DNA of 64,000 nucleotides from Prasinococcaceae sp. CCMP 1430 (GCA_013416795.1 RQSC01000029.1:345983-409982); one strand, 5' to 3'; counted from the stretch's first letter, positions 21,041-31,405 are shown. Numbers and translations: made by a program. The notes: a model not told the origin generated them from the sequence alone.

Positions 21041-22462
21041 TCACGAGCTCGGCGACGACACGAGCAGCGCCGCCCGCGCGCTGGTTGCGACGGCGCAGTC
21101 CATGCTCGCGCACGTCAGGGGATCGGTTGACCCGCCACTTGCCTCGACCTGCGCTCGCAGTGCCTGCGCAGCGCGCGGTGCCCAGTTGCGTGCCGCGTCG
21201 ACTAGAGCCTCCTTGCCGGCATCGTCCTGCACTTCGGGGCCCGTCGCGCGCAGCATTTCAGCGACGGTCGAAGCCATGGTGGCCACGAGCGAGATCAGCT
21301 CCTCTTCCTTGTCTGCCCGCCCACCTCGCGTGTGTGTGCTCCGCAACGCCTGCTGCGGATCCTCGGCGACGTACTCGAGCATCGCGCCCGCACCGTAGGC
21401 GCCCGCGTCTGAGCCGATCCGCTTCAGGCCCACCACCCGCCGCCGCGCGTCGTCCGCGTGGCCGTCGAGCAACACGCAGCGGACCAGCCGCATTCGCACG
21501 CGCGGATCCCTCAGGCTCTGCAAAAGGACCACCTTGTGCGCGACGTCCAGCTCCCGGTACTCGTCATGCAGGCGCCGCGACACCTCGTCGTGATCGAGCG
21601 CATATTGATGGGACACGCGCAGGCCGCCGCTCTCCCCGCCAAGCTTGAATGCGAGCTCGCACCAGGCGCACACGAGCCTGCCTGCGGCAGCCACGCATGG
21701 CAGCAGCGTCGTGCTCTCGCTCGGGACGGGGGAGCTCGCGATGCGCACGGCACTCGAGAAGAGCATCCCCTTGGCCAGGCGATACGAGGCGATGCGCGCC
21801 ATGCGATACACAGCCGCGTCTGTGAGCAGCACCTCTTTCGGTCTCGCCGCGAAGGCCTTGAGCCGCTCGTCCGCGTCGTCGGCAAGCACGCAGCACGCAT
21901 GTGTCCACAGAAGCGCGTCGGCGATGGTTGCGGCGTCGCACGTGATCGCCGGCTCGTCGTCGTCGGCCGCATCCACGGCGGCCGCGGCGGCCTTCCTCAC
22001 GCGCTCGCCAAGGTCCATGAGTACTTCGAAGTCCCGCATTCCGGGCATCTGCGGGATGGGCAGCCATGCGTGTGCGCACACCTTGAGCACCTCCTGCTGC
22101 GAGGCTGTCACCCCCCCCACCGCGCCGTCCGCCGCGCAGCCCACGCGCAGCACGGGCGGGAAGGCGGCATGCAGGCGTCGCATCGTGGCGATCGCCGCGT
22201 GCGCGAGCTGCGGATGCGCGCGTCCCAGCGGCACCTCGCCCTCGCCGTCGCAAGGCGCCTCGTCCCCCTCATCCTCGTCGCTGTCGATCAGACTAAGCTT
22301 GACGCTGGATTTGCGCTTCTTGGTGGCTCGGCCCTCGTCCGCGCGCGCGGCGCGCGCAGCCCCCCTGCGCGAGCTGCTTCCCCGCCCGGCGCCGCTGGGC
22401 CGCTCACGCTGCGCGGGCAGGAGCAGGGCGACCAGCTGCTGCGTGAGGCTGTACTGCGGCAC
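21041..22462 (-). CDS. Unrecognised helical protein with nuclear-type basic/acidic segment
   Basis: An uninterrupted frame of 473 codons. Near residues 46-72 it has TKKRKSSVKLSLIDSDEDEG, a basic cluster followed by an acidic Ser/Asp patch such as is common in nuclear proteins with CK2 sites. The rest is Ala/Leu/Arg-rich helix (for example VVLLQSLRDPRVRMRLVRCVLL and EELISLVATMASTVAEMLRA), suggestive of a HEAT-like or other alpha-helical scaffold, but I recognise no family. The frame has no ATG at its beginning; the first codon counted is GTG and the frame stays open upstream. The true start may therefore lie in an exon closer to the divergent gene at 22534. A role is not inferred. Confidence 0.55.
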   Translation of the reverse strand: MPQYSLTQQLVALLLPAQRERPSGAGRGSSSRRGAARAARADEGRATKKRKSSVKLSLIDSDEDEGDEAPCDGEGEVPLGRAHPQLAHAAIATMRRLHAAFPPVLRVGCAADGAVGGVTASQQEVLKVCAHAWLPIPQMPGMRDFEVLMDLGERVRKAAAAAVDAADDDEPAITCDAATIADALLWTHACCVLADDADERLKAFAARPKEVLLTDAAVYRMARIASYRLAKGMLFSSAVRIASSPVPSESTTLLPCVAAAGRLVCAWCELAFKLGGESGGLRVSHQYALDHDEVSRRLHDEYRELDVAHKVVLLQSLRDPRVRMRLVRCVLLDGHADDARRRVVGLKRIGSDAGAYGAGAMLEYVAEDPQQALRSTHTRGGRADKEEELISLVATMASTVAEMLRATGPEVQDDAGKEALVDAARNWAPRAAQALRAQVEASGGSTDPLTCASMDCAVATSARAALLVSSPSS

Positions 22463-22533
22463 CCTCCCAACCGCCAGCGTCGCCTCTACGCATCGCGGAC
22501 GCGCGCCCGCGGCAGCCGCGGTACAGGGCCGCC

Positions 22534-25278
22534 ATGGCGCGCGAGCATGGGCACCGAGCGGCGATGATCACGCTCGCGAATCCGTTCCTGTCGAGCGAGC
22601 AGCTGCTGCGGCAGGTGCTGCGGCAGAGCGGCGTGCTCGTGGCCGTGCGCGTGCTGGCGGGCGAGTCCGTGAACCACGTGGCGCAGTCGCTCGTGCGCTA
22701 CATCAAGAAGCGCTGGAAGGTGGGACTCGCGGCCGCGGTCGTCAGCGGCACGTACTTCGCGTACCGCCTCAAGCAGCACTGGCGCTTCTCGTTCCGGCGA
22801 TGGATGCACAACCGTCACTGGGCGAAGCAGCTGCTCAAGCAGCAGCAGCGCGCCAAGCAGTACAGGGACTGGCTCGCGGCGGAGCTCGCCATCGAGGACA
22901 CCAAAGACCACGCGCCCGAGGGCTTTCCGCCGCTGCCGCCAGCCGAGACAGGTCTCTACGACGACGAGCTTGTGCAGCGTACGCTCGAAGAGCTGCGCGC
23001 GCGCCGCGAGCGCGGCAACCCGCGCGAGATGATGTTTGCGCTGCGAGCGGACCTCATGCGCAACCTGGGCGGCATCTGCAACCCTCGGCTGCACGACAGC
23101 GTGGTCGTGACGCCGCGGCTGGTGACGGAGTACCTCGACGAAGTCGAGCTGCACCTGCGCTACATCACGCGGTGCAAGGACCGCTCGCTCAAAATCGCCG
23201 AGCGCCTCGCATTCATGGTAGAGACGCGGCACGCGCACGGCCGCTCTGCCCTCCTGCTGACAGGCGGGGGGACCATGGCCATTTTCCACGTGGGCGTGGT
23301 GCAGGCGCTCGTCAAGCACCGCCTGCTGCCGCGCATCATCGCCGGCGCTAGCGGCGGCGCGATGGTTGCAGCGACAGTCTGCACCTGCACGCAGGAGGAT
23401 CTCTTGAGCGATGACTTCCTCCTCAACCAAACCAAGGCCATCTTCGGGGAGGACGGTCGCCGCTTCATGCCCTTCGACGAGGTCTCGCTGCGCAACATAG
23501 TCACAAAGGGCGCCATGCACGGGGCCGAGCAGCTCAAGACCGAGCTGCGCCGCATTCTGGGCGATTTCACCTTCCAGGAGGCCCACGACAAGTCTGGTCG
23601 CATTCTGAACATCGTGGTGGTGCCCATGCGCAAGCAAAAGCACGATCCGCCGCGCCTGCTCAACTACCTGAGCGCACCGAATGTGGTCATCTGGTCGGCG
23701 GTCGCGGCCTCGTGCGCCTTTCCGGGCCTGCTTCCCGCGCAGGAGCTGCTTGCCAAGGATCATCGCGGCAAATTCGTGCCCTGGCACAACTCGCACGCAT
23801 ACGAGTGCGGCAGCGACGACGGCAGCAGCAACGGCAAAAGCCCGGGCAGCCACGACTCTCTCAACACGCTCTCGGGCTCCCTCCCCGGGATGCGCCACAG
23901 GCGGCACTCGCTCGGCTCGTTGCCAAGCATGCTCGGTGGCGGTGGCAGCTTCGGAGAGGGGAGCGCGGATTCGCGCAAGAAACACAATCCACGCCAGTTT
24001 CGCGACGGCTCGCTCGAGCGCGACTTGCCAATGCAGGAGCTCTCGGAGATGCTCAACGTGAACTTTTTCATCGTGTCGCAGACCAACCCGCACGTAGTGC
24101 ACTACCTGCGCTACAAGAAGTGGTGCTGGCGCAACGCACGCTGGCTGTACAACTTATCTCACTTTGTTGAGGCAGAGCTCAAACTGGTGGCGCGCACCCT
24201 ACTCGAGCTGGAGGTCGTCAACGACCGGGTGTGGTTGCCACTCTTGGCTCAGCCATGGGAGGGAGACATCAACATCGTGCTGCCCGCCTCGGCGCGTCAG
24301 GTGATGCGCGCACAGTCCAACGTATCACTGGCTGAGTATCACCAGTACGTGCGCCAGGGACAGCGCGAGGCGTGGTCATCGCTGGCAGCCATTCGCACTA
24401 CGTGTGCTGTCGAGCTGGCGCTCGATGAAGCAGTCAACGAGCTCAAGCTCGAACGAGCTCGAGCGCTTCGCAAACGCAGGCAGGAGCGAGCTCTCGTCGT
24501 GCAGCACAGAAACCTCGCGTCCACCGCGCAGCATGCGCCCGATACCGCGACATTGGACAACGGGGACTGGGAATCGCCGACGCCCTCTCGGCAGCACTCG
24601 GTAGACATGCCCAACTCCCCAATGTACCGTGGGCGTATTCCCTCTTGGAATTGTGTGCGTGACGCGGTGCTCGTCAAACGCTCTCTGCTCAAGGCGGGAT
24701 CGGACAGCAGCCTCTCCGATCGTGAATCGGACATTGCCACCGCCGGCCAGCTTGATCCTGCGTCGGTTCCAGCACGCACCTCTCTCCCCGTTGCCATGAG
24801 CGTGGATCCTTACACGCCGACGACGAAGCCGACCATGCCGACCGAGGCAGCTGTGGTATCGCCGTCGTCACAGACACCCATAGCTTTGCCAAGGGACGAT
24901 GAAGGTAGCGCTATGGCGGTGGTTTCCTCGTGGTCACGGCAGTACTCGGGTGTGGGCGATGACCGCTCCACCTGTTTGAGCTGGCATGCTGGCGGCGCGG
25001 ATGACATCGTCAAGCATGACAGTCTGGTACTTGAGCTGGCTGCTGAAGACCCTGGTGCTCTCGAGGAGACGCCGGTCGACGGCCGAACTAGCCATTCGAT
25101 GACGCCCGCACACCTGTCGAGCGAGGTGCTGCTGAAGAGCCCAGCAGCGTTGACGCGCACATCGTCGCTGAGCACAAATGGATTTCAGGGACTTGCGCAC
25201 GGCAACGGCGGCGCCGCCCAGTCCGACCTCTTGCCGGGCGCGCTTAGCACGACCGCGCATTTGTCACCCGCCGCATGA
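22534..25278 (+). CDS. Patatin-domain triacylglycerol lipase, SDP1/TGL4 type
   Basis: Ser-Asp dyad lipase that mobilises storage triacylglycerol at lipid droplets; 914 residues, single exon. The N-terminal DUF3336-like region holds YIKKRWKVGLAAAVVSGTYFAYRLKQHW, which includes a membrane-associating segment. The patatin core starts with the oxyanion hole GGGTMAIFHVGVVQAL (residue about 244). It has the nucleophile elbow GASGG (Ser near 273), and catalytic Asp in DGSLERDLPM (near 491). A Ser/Gly-rich insert (GSDDGSSNGKSPGS...) separates the last two. VNFFIVSQTNPHVVHYLRYK follows, as in plant SDP1. The last 250 residues are Ser/Thr/Pro-rich and poorly conserved, probably regulatory. It is arranged head-to-head with the 473-codon frame, with starts less than 100 bases apart. 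Confidence 0.93.
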   Translation: MAREHGHRAAMITLANPFLSSEQLLRQVLRQSGVLVAVRVLAGESVNHVAQSLVRYIKKRWKVGLAAAVVSGTYFAYRLKQHWRFSFRRWMHNRHWAKQLLKQQQRAKQYRDWLAAELAIEDTKDHAPEGFPPLPPAETGLYDDELVQRTLEELRARRERGNPREMMFALRADLMRNLGGICNPRLHDSVVVTPRLVTEYLDEVELHLRYITRCKDRSLKIAERLAFMVETRHAHGRSALLLTGGGTMAIFHVGVVQALVKHRLLPRIIAGASGGAMVAATVCTCTQEDLLSDDFLLNQTKAIFGEDGRRFMPFDEVSLRNIVTKGAMHGAEQLKTELRRILGDFTFQEAHDKSGRILNIVVVPMRKQKHDPPRLLNYLSAPNVVIWSAVAASCAFPGLLPAQELLAKDHRGKFVPWHNSHAYECGSDDGSSNGKSPGSHDSLNTLSGSLPGMRHRRHSLGSLPSMLGGGGSFGEGSADSRKKHNPRQFRDGSLERDLPMQELSEMLNVNFFIVSQTNPHVVHYLRYKKWCWRNARWLYNLSHFVEAELKLVARTLLELEVVNDRVWLPLLAQPWEGDINIVLPASARQVMRAQSNVSLAEYHQYVRQGQREAWSSLAAIRTTCAVELALDEAVNELKLERARALRKRRQERALVVQHRNLASTAQHAPDTATLDNGDWESPTPSRQHSVDMPNSPMYRGRIPSWNCVRDAVLVKRSLLKAGSDSSLSDRESDIATAGQLDPASVPARTSLPVAMSVDPYTPTTKPTMPTEAAVVSPSSQTPIALPRDDEGSAMAVVSSWSRQYSGVGDDRSTCLSWHAGGADDIVKHDSLVLELAAEDPGALEETPVDGRTSHSMTPAHLSSEVLLKSPAALTRTSSLSTNGFQGLAHGNGGAAQSDLLPGALSTTAHLSPAA

Positions 25279-25394
25279 TGCCGGCGGAGTGGCCAAAAAG
25301 CCTCGTGAGGCATGTTGAGGAGGGACTCTCGTGGCGTATTGGCATGGGCGCAGCATGAAGGACCCACTGTAATCTGTACCGTGTAACCAAAAGA

Positions 25395-27409
25395 TTATTT
25401 GTCCAGCAGCCGACCGGCGTCAACGAGCGCTCTGCGACGGCGTGCTACCAGCGCTTTCGCGCTCTTGAACAGCTGCTGGTCCATTCCGTTGCTCTCCCTG
25501 ATCGCGCTGAGCGCATCAGCGCTGACCACGTCAATGAGTGATTCCGTACGCTTCGTACCGCCAATGCGCAGGAGCTTGGACGCCCACGTGTCGTCCACCG
25601 CCGAGGCGGGCGCGGTGTTGGTAGCGACACCGTCCGTTGGATTCTGCTCCTTTGCGCACTGTGCGTACTCAATAGACGTGGCGGTACCCTTTCCTCCTTT
25701 GCTCGCATCCGACGGGTGCCTCTGAGCCTCGGCCCGCGCGGCGTCCTTGTTGAATTTCTTCCACTTCATGAGCGCATGGAACTGCGCGGTGGTGTCAAGC
25801 TCGAGCTCGAAGCTCCCGCCAAGACCTACGAAGGTCGCGCGCTCGGTGAGGCGCACCTTGGCTACCTCGAGCACTGTATTGCGCGTCGTTCGCTCGGCCT
25901 TCTGCCTCGCGCACTTGCCCAGCGATAGAAGCGCGGTGGACGCGGCCTTGGAACGAATGCCTGGCAGCGGTTCGAGTGGCTTGCCCTCCTCGCTGTCTGC
26001 GGCGCTGCTCGACCTGGATGACAGGTGCGAAAGCCCTGCCAGCGCAAGCGTCTGGCCGTCGGCAATCGTGGATAGCACTGTCGCGTGCTTGGCAAACTCC
26101 TCAAGCGGCATCACCAGCTCCGCCACGCTGAAGGGGTCCGAATCTAGCTTGGAATTGAGCTGCGCCCTGATTGTAGCGTTCTGCACCGGCTGTCCCGCCG
26201 CTGCCGCCGCTTGCGTCGCGGCGACCATGGCAGCCGCACGCCGCTGCAGATTACGCGCCATCATGGGGCCGAGCAGCGTCCACGGCCACAGGTGCGATTC
26301 CTTCGCGGTTTGCGCCTCGGGCGTGCCGAAGGGCGCGTCCGCCTCGCCGAGCACCGGGTGCGCGCACCGCAGGCGCCCCAGACTCGTGCGATTGCAGAAC
26401 GCGGTGCGCGCGCCGAGGCCGACAGCGAACCGGTACGAAGAAACCAGGCGCTCGACCGGGTCGCGCACCACGGTCGCGAGCGCCGAGTTCGGCGGCAAGA
26501 TTGGCGTTATGGACAGGTCATCATTGCTCACCAGCAGGCTGCACTTGTGGCCCCCGCCGGCCTGCCCGCGCCGGTATCCATCGCCCATGCCGAACACGTT
26601 CACGAGCGTGCCGAGCGCCCCGACGCCACCCCCCGTGGTGTCAGCCACAGCCGCGGCGGCCGCGTTACGCCGCTCGGCTTCGCCTGCCGCCACGAGCATC
26701 GCGGCGCCGTTGCCCTTGTCGGCGATCTCGCAGATGCGCTTGCCCTTCCTGCGCCAGCCAGCCTGCAGCGCGCACGTCGAAAACGTCGACGCGCCGATGC
26801 GCGTCGTGTGCATGAACCACAACCAGCGTGGCGGACCGCGCTTGAGCGCATACTCAAACGCCGCGCCGACCTCGCCGGCACTATCGTCCCCGAGTCCACC
26901 GCCCACCCCCAATTGGGCTGGCACGTCTGCACCGCCCGCACCACCGCGCTCGCGTTTGTTGAACTGCACTCAGAAAGGAACGGCGCGGTCAGGCGCGGTC
27001 AGCCCCTGTCAGTGCGCGGCGCACGTCTAGGGCTGCGCGAGGACTCTCCCGTCGATGTGAGCGCTTCGGATGGGCAGCGCCTGGGGCACGGGCGGGATGG
27101 TGTGGTGCGGTGGGAAGGGGTGGGCAAGTCGGGAGGGATTGGCAACATCGCGCAAAAGTGGTTGCGCTCGTGATGGCCCGTGAAACCTCTGCGACGCACC
27201 CATGACGCGACGCCCGCCCCCGCCCATCCGGCCACGCGCGCGTCCTCGTCCGCCGCCTGCGCTGCCCACGCGTCCGCGCGCTCGGCGCACGTCTGCCCCG
27301 TCGGCACGGGGTCGTAGTCCATGAGCGACACCGGCGCGAGCACCACCGCGAGCGACGCGCACGCGAGCAACGCGAGCGCCGCGCGCGCGAACGCGCCGCC
27401 TCCATCCAT
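25395..27409 (-). CDS. Membrane-anchored sulfotransferase, two exons
   Basis: Type II Golgi-type sulfotransferase that would move sulfate from PAPS to a glycan or other acceptor. Exon 1 is 27409-27200 (70 codons: MDGGGAFARAALALLACASL... a single signal-anchor). Exon 2 is 26963-25395, phase 0 (donor GTGCGT, acceptor GTGCAG); 592 residues. The PAPS 5'-phosphosulfate loop is FMHTTRIGASTF and the 3'-phosphate site is ATVVRDPVERLVSSYRF, matching the Gal-3-O / heparan-2-O sulfotransferase branch. Downstream sequence is Ala-rich and poorly conserved and ends RRRALVDAGRLLDK. The substrate cannot be inferred. It is convergent with the lipase gene, with only about 115 bases between stops. Confidence 0.88.
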
Positions 27410-28460
27410 CGCCAACCCACGCACGCGCTGTCCTCACCCACACCACACCACCACCACTCCGCGCCCGCCGGGCGGATGTGGACAAGGGGGGGGGGAGGGG
27501 AGGGGAGGGGAAGGCGAGGCACACTCTCTCGCCCGCGCAGTGGCGCGCCGCCCGCCGCCGCCGCGCGCCGCAGCACCATTTGCCAGCACCAGTACCTAGG
27601 TACAGTAGCATTTGCCTTTGGCAGTGCATTTCCCCTCGCGCCGAACCCACATATAAGTACCAAATCACATCAAAATATACAACGGGAGACTACATGTAGC
27701 AGTCACAAAAACATGTCGTCAGACAGTGTACTGACATGTGCATGGATGGTATACGGAGCCCCATCTGATGGCGCTTGATGGCATTCGCGGGCCGGTGCTG
27801 CGCAGCACTCGTTGAGGTTTTGCACATTACGTAGGGTTTTAATTGTTAGGGTACGCGGCGGTCGCGTTCGCGCAGGTGCGTTTCCATGCGTTCGTACCGC
27901 GCGCGCCCACACACACATCAAAACGCACGCCTCGGGAAGAGTTTCCCGTGGTTGACAATGAGCTCAAGATGAATGCATCGAACCACAGGTGCTTGGTGAG
28001 GCATGCGCGCCCGCGGGCGTGTGGCCGGGCCGGGGGCGGGGCGGCGGGGCGCGCGTGCCGCTCGCGGTCCCGCCGCGCCCCTCCCCCACCGCCGCCGCCG
28101 CCACCGGAGCCCATGTCGCGCCGGCGGATCGGCAGAGACACCCCGGCCCTGCCCGAGGGGAGGGAGCGCCCTCGCCCCGCCCCCCACGCGCGCCCTCTGG
28201 CGCACCTCCGCCCACGAACACCCGGCGCAAACGCACACGCGCTGGGCGCGCCTAAAAATCTAAACCCTATAATCATCCATTCAAATCAAATCACATCTTA
28301 CTTTATTTAGGTTTTTCATCCCTGCTCACATCGTTTTTGATACCGAATGAGGCATGTCCCATGTCCCAGATCAAAGTGAACTAAACCTAAACCTCCCCAA
28401 CAGCCATGCGGCGGTGCTGTTACGAACGCCGCCGGCGCGCGCGCGCGGGCGCGCTGGCAG

Positions 28461-28538
28461 TGCGTGCGTGCGTGCGTGTGTGTGTGTGTGTGTGCGTGTG
28501 TGTGTGTGTGTGTGTGCGTGTGTGTGTGTGTGTGTGCG

Positions 28539-28592
<54 letters not shown>
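28461..28592. repeat. Head-to-head (TG)n/(AC)n microsatellite, hairpin-forming
   Basis: A TG-type tract (28461-28538, with a few CG interruptions) is followed directly by an AC-type tract (28541-28592). Because (AC)n is the reverse complement of (TG)n, about 50 bases on each side can pair, forming a large hairpin or cruciform; both tracts can also adopt Z-DNA. Further CA (about 28771-28814) and CT (28849-28892) tracts follow. Confidence 0.9.
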
Positions 28593-28593
<1 letters not shown>

Positions 28594-28787
28594 GGGCACC
28601 GAGTTTAGGTGCCGAGATCGGACGCGCGCGTCAGCCGGGCGCGCACGCGCAGGTGTGATTGTGCGCGCGGGGAGCGCACCCGCGATCGATCGGTCGATCG
28701 CACACACGCGCGCGCGCGCAAGCACGCACGCACGCGCGCACGAAGGCACACACAACATGCCCCTACACATGCGAGCACACACACATG

Positions 28788-28818
<31 letters not shown>

Positions 28819-28848
28819 GGCGATCGCGCACGCGCACACGCAGCCGCA

Positions 28849-28892
28849 TTCTCTCTCTCTCTCTCTCTCTCACTCGCGCGCTCTCTCTCTCT
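28849..28892. repeat. (CT)n microsatellite
   Basis: CT dinucleotides with two short CACTCGCGCG-type interruptions. It lies upstream of the duplicated-domain protein gene. Confidence 0.8.
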
Positions 28893-29018
28893 CGCGCGCG
28901 CGGCGCACCTCGCGCACAGGCTGGACTGGCGTGCCGCCCACGTGCGCGTCCGCGAAGTCTCGCAGCGTGCGCGCCGACACGGCGAGCGTGCCCGCCGCCG
29001 CGGCGAAGCACACGAGCG

Positions 29019-31337
29019 ATGCCGCCGACGGCGGCTTGGGGAGCAGCACGCTCATCGCGCCGGGGGGGAGGTGTTGGCGCTGGCCGGGCCGAGGAGCGAT
29101 GGGCGGCCGCGCGCGCGGCCGGGGCGGCCGTCAGCGGCGATGATATCGCAGCGGCGCTGGCGGACGCGGCGGACGCGGCATGCGCGGGGTTCGGAATGCC
29201 CAGGGTGGCGCTGTGTCTGGCGGGGGGCGCGCGCACGCTGCCCCGCGCGCTGGTGCGCTCCACTCTGCAGCAGCACGTCGCGGGCGCGTTCGGTGGCGAC
29301 GTCACGACCTTCGCGTACATCAAGCTCGCCGACGCGCGCGGCGACGCGCGGACGCAGTATGGCGCGACGGTCGCGTGCAGCGAGGCCGACGCGCGCGAGG
29401 CGCTTGCGCCGCTAGCACCCAGCGAGCTGCGATTGGAGCGCACTGACGCCCCCGAGCCGCTGCCACGCTGTGAAGGCTACACTCAGTATACCGCAGTGCT
29501 GGGGGGGCTCTCCGAGCAGGACGCGTATACGCACAGCCGACAGCAGCACAATGCGTCAACACCCGCGCACTTCCTCACTCCCGCGTACCAGCAGTCGTTC
29601 CTCGGTCAGCTCAGAGGCAACTCGCTGTGCATGCGCATGGTGAAGGCGCACGAGGCGGCCCGCAACATCACATTCGATTGGGTGATAAAGGCCCGCCCTG
29701 ACCTTGCGGTTGTGCGACCGCTCAAAGCGCACTGCCTCTGGGATCCCACGCGCGTGCATCATCGCAACGATTACATTTACATCTCGCCCCGGCACCTCGC
29801 AGATCCTCTCCTCGAGGAGCCGTTCGTCGCGCACTACAGCTGCAATGCCGACTACGACGCGTCGGCGGGCAGGCCCGGCAAGCCGGGCGTGCTGGCGCTC
29901 GAGCAGTGGCTCTTCCGGCGAGTGGCTGCAAACGGCATCAGCATGAAGGAGGCTGGTCAGATCCTCGCGGCGGCACCACTCAGGCCTACGGGGCCTGGCT
30001 ACCCAGACGTGCTTTGCAACTTTATCAACAGAGGCTCGTACGGAGGGGCCATCTCACTCTTCGTCAACGACGACGGGAACAGTGTACCTCACCGCCCCGA
30101 CCTGATAGGGGGCGACGTGGGCGCCACGACCGCCGCCAGTGCGAACACGACGAGTGATTTCTGCAGGGCAGTTTTGAACAACAATCCATCGAACGCGCTT
30201 CCGCCAGCGGGCGCGGACGCGCCGTCAGCGCCAGACGCGGTCTGCCGCTCTTTCGGCCGCCCGAAGGTTGCCGTCTGCCTCGCGGGTGGCGCTCGCACCC
30301 TTCCGACCCGCCTGCTGACATCAACAATTCGCGGGCATGTGCTCGCGGCCTTTGGCGGCGACGCGCACCTGTTCGCGTACCTCAAGCTGCAAGATCGGCG
30401 TGGCGATGATCGAGAAGGCGTGAACGGACTCGTGCATGCCGCTGAGGAGCCCGTACGCTTGGCGTTGAGAGACCTCGGGGACATCGCACGCGTGGCTTCG
30501 GACGACATCGTACTCGAGATGGGCGACGTCGCAGCGGGCGTCCCAAACTGCTCCAACTACACGTCCTATGGCCCAGAGGCTGTCGCCGCCGCTGTCGCAC
30601 GGAACAACGCCCACACCAGCGCTGACAGACACGCCGCGCCCCCTGAAGGAGTCGGGGGTAGACTGAAATCGGCTGCGTACCTGGACAGCTTCCTCGGGCA
30701 GCTCGAAAACAATCGCGCGTGCATGCAGCTCATCGAGGCGCACGAACGCAAGAACGCCATGCGATTCGACTGGGTGGTGAAACTCAGGCCGGACTTCGTC
30801 GCCACGCAGCCCCTCAAGCCGCATTGCTTCTGGGACCCCACGCGAGTCCACACGAAAAATGATTGGCTCTACTTGGCCCCACGTGCACTGGCTCCCAAGC
30901 TACTGAGCGAGCCCTACCGCCTCTACCACAGCTGCCATCGCGACTACGACTCTACTCGCGGCAAGGACGGGCCGATGGAACATTGGCTCATGGAAACGCT
31001 CGACGCGCTGGAGGTGCCTCGACGCGAGGCCGGGCGCGAGGTGCCTGGCGCCCCTGTACGTCCCGTCGGGCCTGGCCACCCAGATCTGTTGTGCCAAAAC
31101 ATCGAGCGCGCGAGCTTCGGCGGTGCCATCGAGCTCACAGATGGAGCTCGGGCAGGGACTGAGCCTCATCGACCTGACCTCCTGGACGCGTCGCGTACCA
31201 GCGTGCTGTCAGCTCGGGATGGAGGGGACCAGCGGGTGGGCGAGGGAGTGGGTGGGCTGTGCCGCGCACTCACCAACCACAATCCCGCAAATGCACCGCA
31301 GCGCCGCCGAGCGTATGCCAAACCATCGCCGCGCTGA
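29019..31337 (+). CDS. Protein with tandemly duplicated glycosyltransferase-like domain
   Basis: About 770 residues, no intron in the core. Two similar halves are visible. Half 1 runs from RVALCLAGGARTLPRALVRS through SFLGQLRGNSLCMRMVKAHE, FDWVIKARPDLAVV and CLWDPTRVHHRNDYIYISPR to GSYGGAISL. Half 2 runs from KVAVCLAGGARTLPTRLLTS through SFLGQLENNRACMQLIEAHE, FDWVVKLRPDFVAT and CFWDPTRVHTKNDWLYLAPR to ASFGGAIEL. The order G-GARTLP, FDW-K-RPD, N-D-Y resembles plant DUF7796-type glycosyltransferase-like proteins; RPD could hold a metal/nucleotide-sugar Asp. This is a family-level guess without an activity. ATG 29019 is the nearest in-frame start; an upstream exon with a signal anchor is possible. 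The frame also runs open upstream through microsatellites, which I exclude. Confidence 0.75.
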   Translation: MPPTAAWGAARSSRRGGGVGAGRAEERWAAARAAGAAVSGDDIAAALADAADAACAGFGMPRVALCLAGGARTLPRALVRSTLQQHVAGAFGGDVTTFAYIKLADARGDARTQYGATVACSEADAREALAPLAPSELRLERTDAPEPLPRCEGYTQYTAVLGGLSEQDAYTHSRQQHNASTPAHFLTPAYQQSFLGQLRGNSLCMRMVKAHEAARNITFDWVIKARPDLAVVRPLKAHCLWDPTRVHHRNDYIYISPRHLADPLLEEPFVAHYSCNADYDASAGRPGKPGVLALEQWLFRRVAANGISMKEAGQILAAAPLRPTGPGYPDVLCNFINRGSYGGAISLFVNDDGNSVPHRPDLIGGDVGATTAASANTTSDFCRAVLNNNPSNALPPAGADAPSAPDAVCRSFGRPKVAVCLAGGARTLPTRLLTSTIRGHVLAAFGGDAHLFAYLKLQDRRGDDREGVNGLVHAAEEPVRLALRDLGDIARVASDDIVLEMGDVAAGVPNCSNYTSYGPEAVAAAVARNNAHTSADRHAAPPEGVGGRLKSAAYLDSFLGQLENNRACMQLIEAHERKNAMRFDWVVKLRPDFVATQPLKPHCFWDPTRVHTKNDWLYLAPRALAPKLLSEPYRLYHSCHRDYDSTRGKDGPMEHWLMETLDALEVPRREAGREVPGAPVRPVGPGHPDLLCQNIERASFGGAIELTDGARAGTEPHRPDLLDASRTSVLSARDGGDQRVGEGVGGLCRALTNHNPANAPQRRRAYAKPSPR

Positions 31338-31405
31338 CGAGCACGCACGAGATATGTAATTTTTGTAACATTATTATGCGCAAGTACCAGCGTCGCAATG
31401 CCGCA

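Larger units (their letters stand above)
27410..29018. other. Intergenic rich in microsatellites
   Basis: This holds dispersed-motif copies (ACATCAAAACGCACGC at 27915; TGATGGCGCTTGATGGC near 27766), an AT-richer patch (about 27580-27830) and the microsatellites listed separately. On the minus strand a frame starting at ATG 29055 (MSVLLPKPPSAASLVCFAAA) reads to a GTGCGC donor near 28918 and overlaps the next gene's proposed start. It is a weak candidate exon of an opposite-strand gene. Confidence 0.4.

Noticed and set aside
28659-29018. N-terminal extension of the duplicated-domain ORF through His-Thr repeats
   Set aside because: The frame runs through CA/CT microsatellites; the absence of stops there is a property of the repeat, not evidence of coding.
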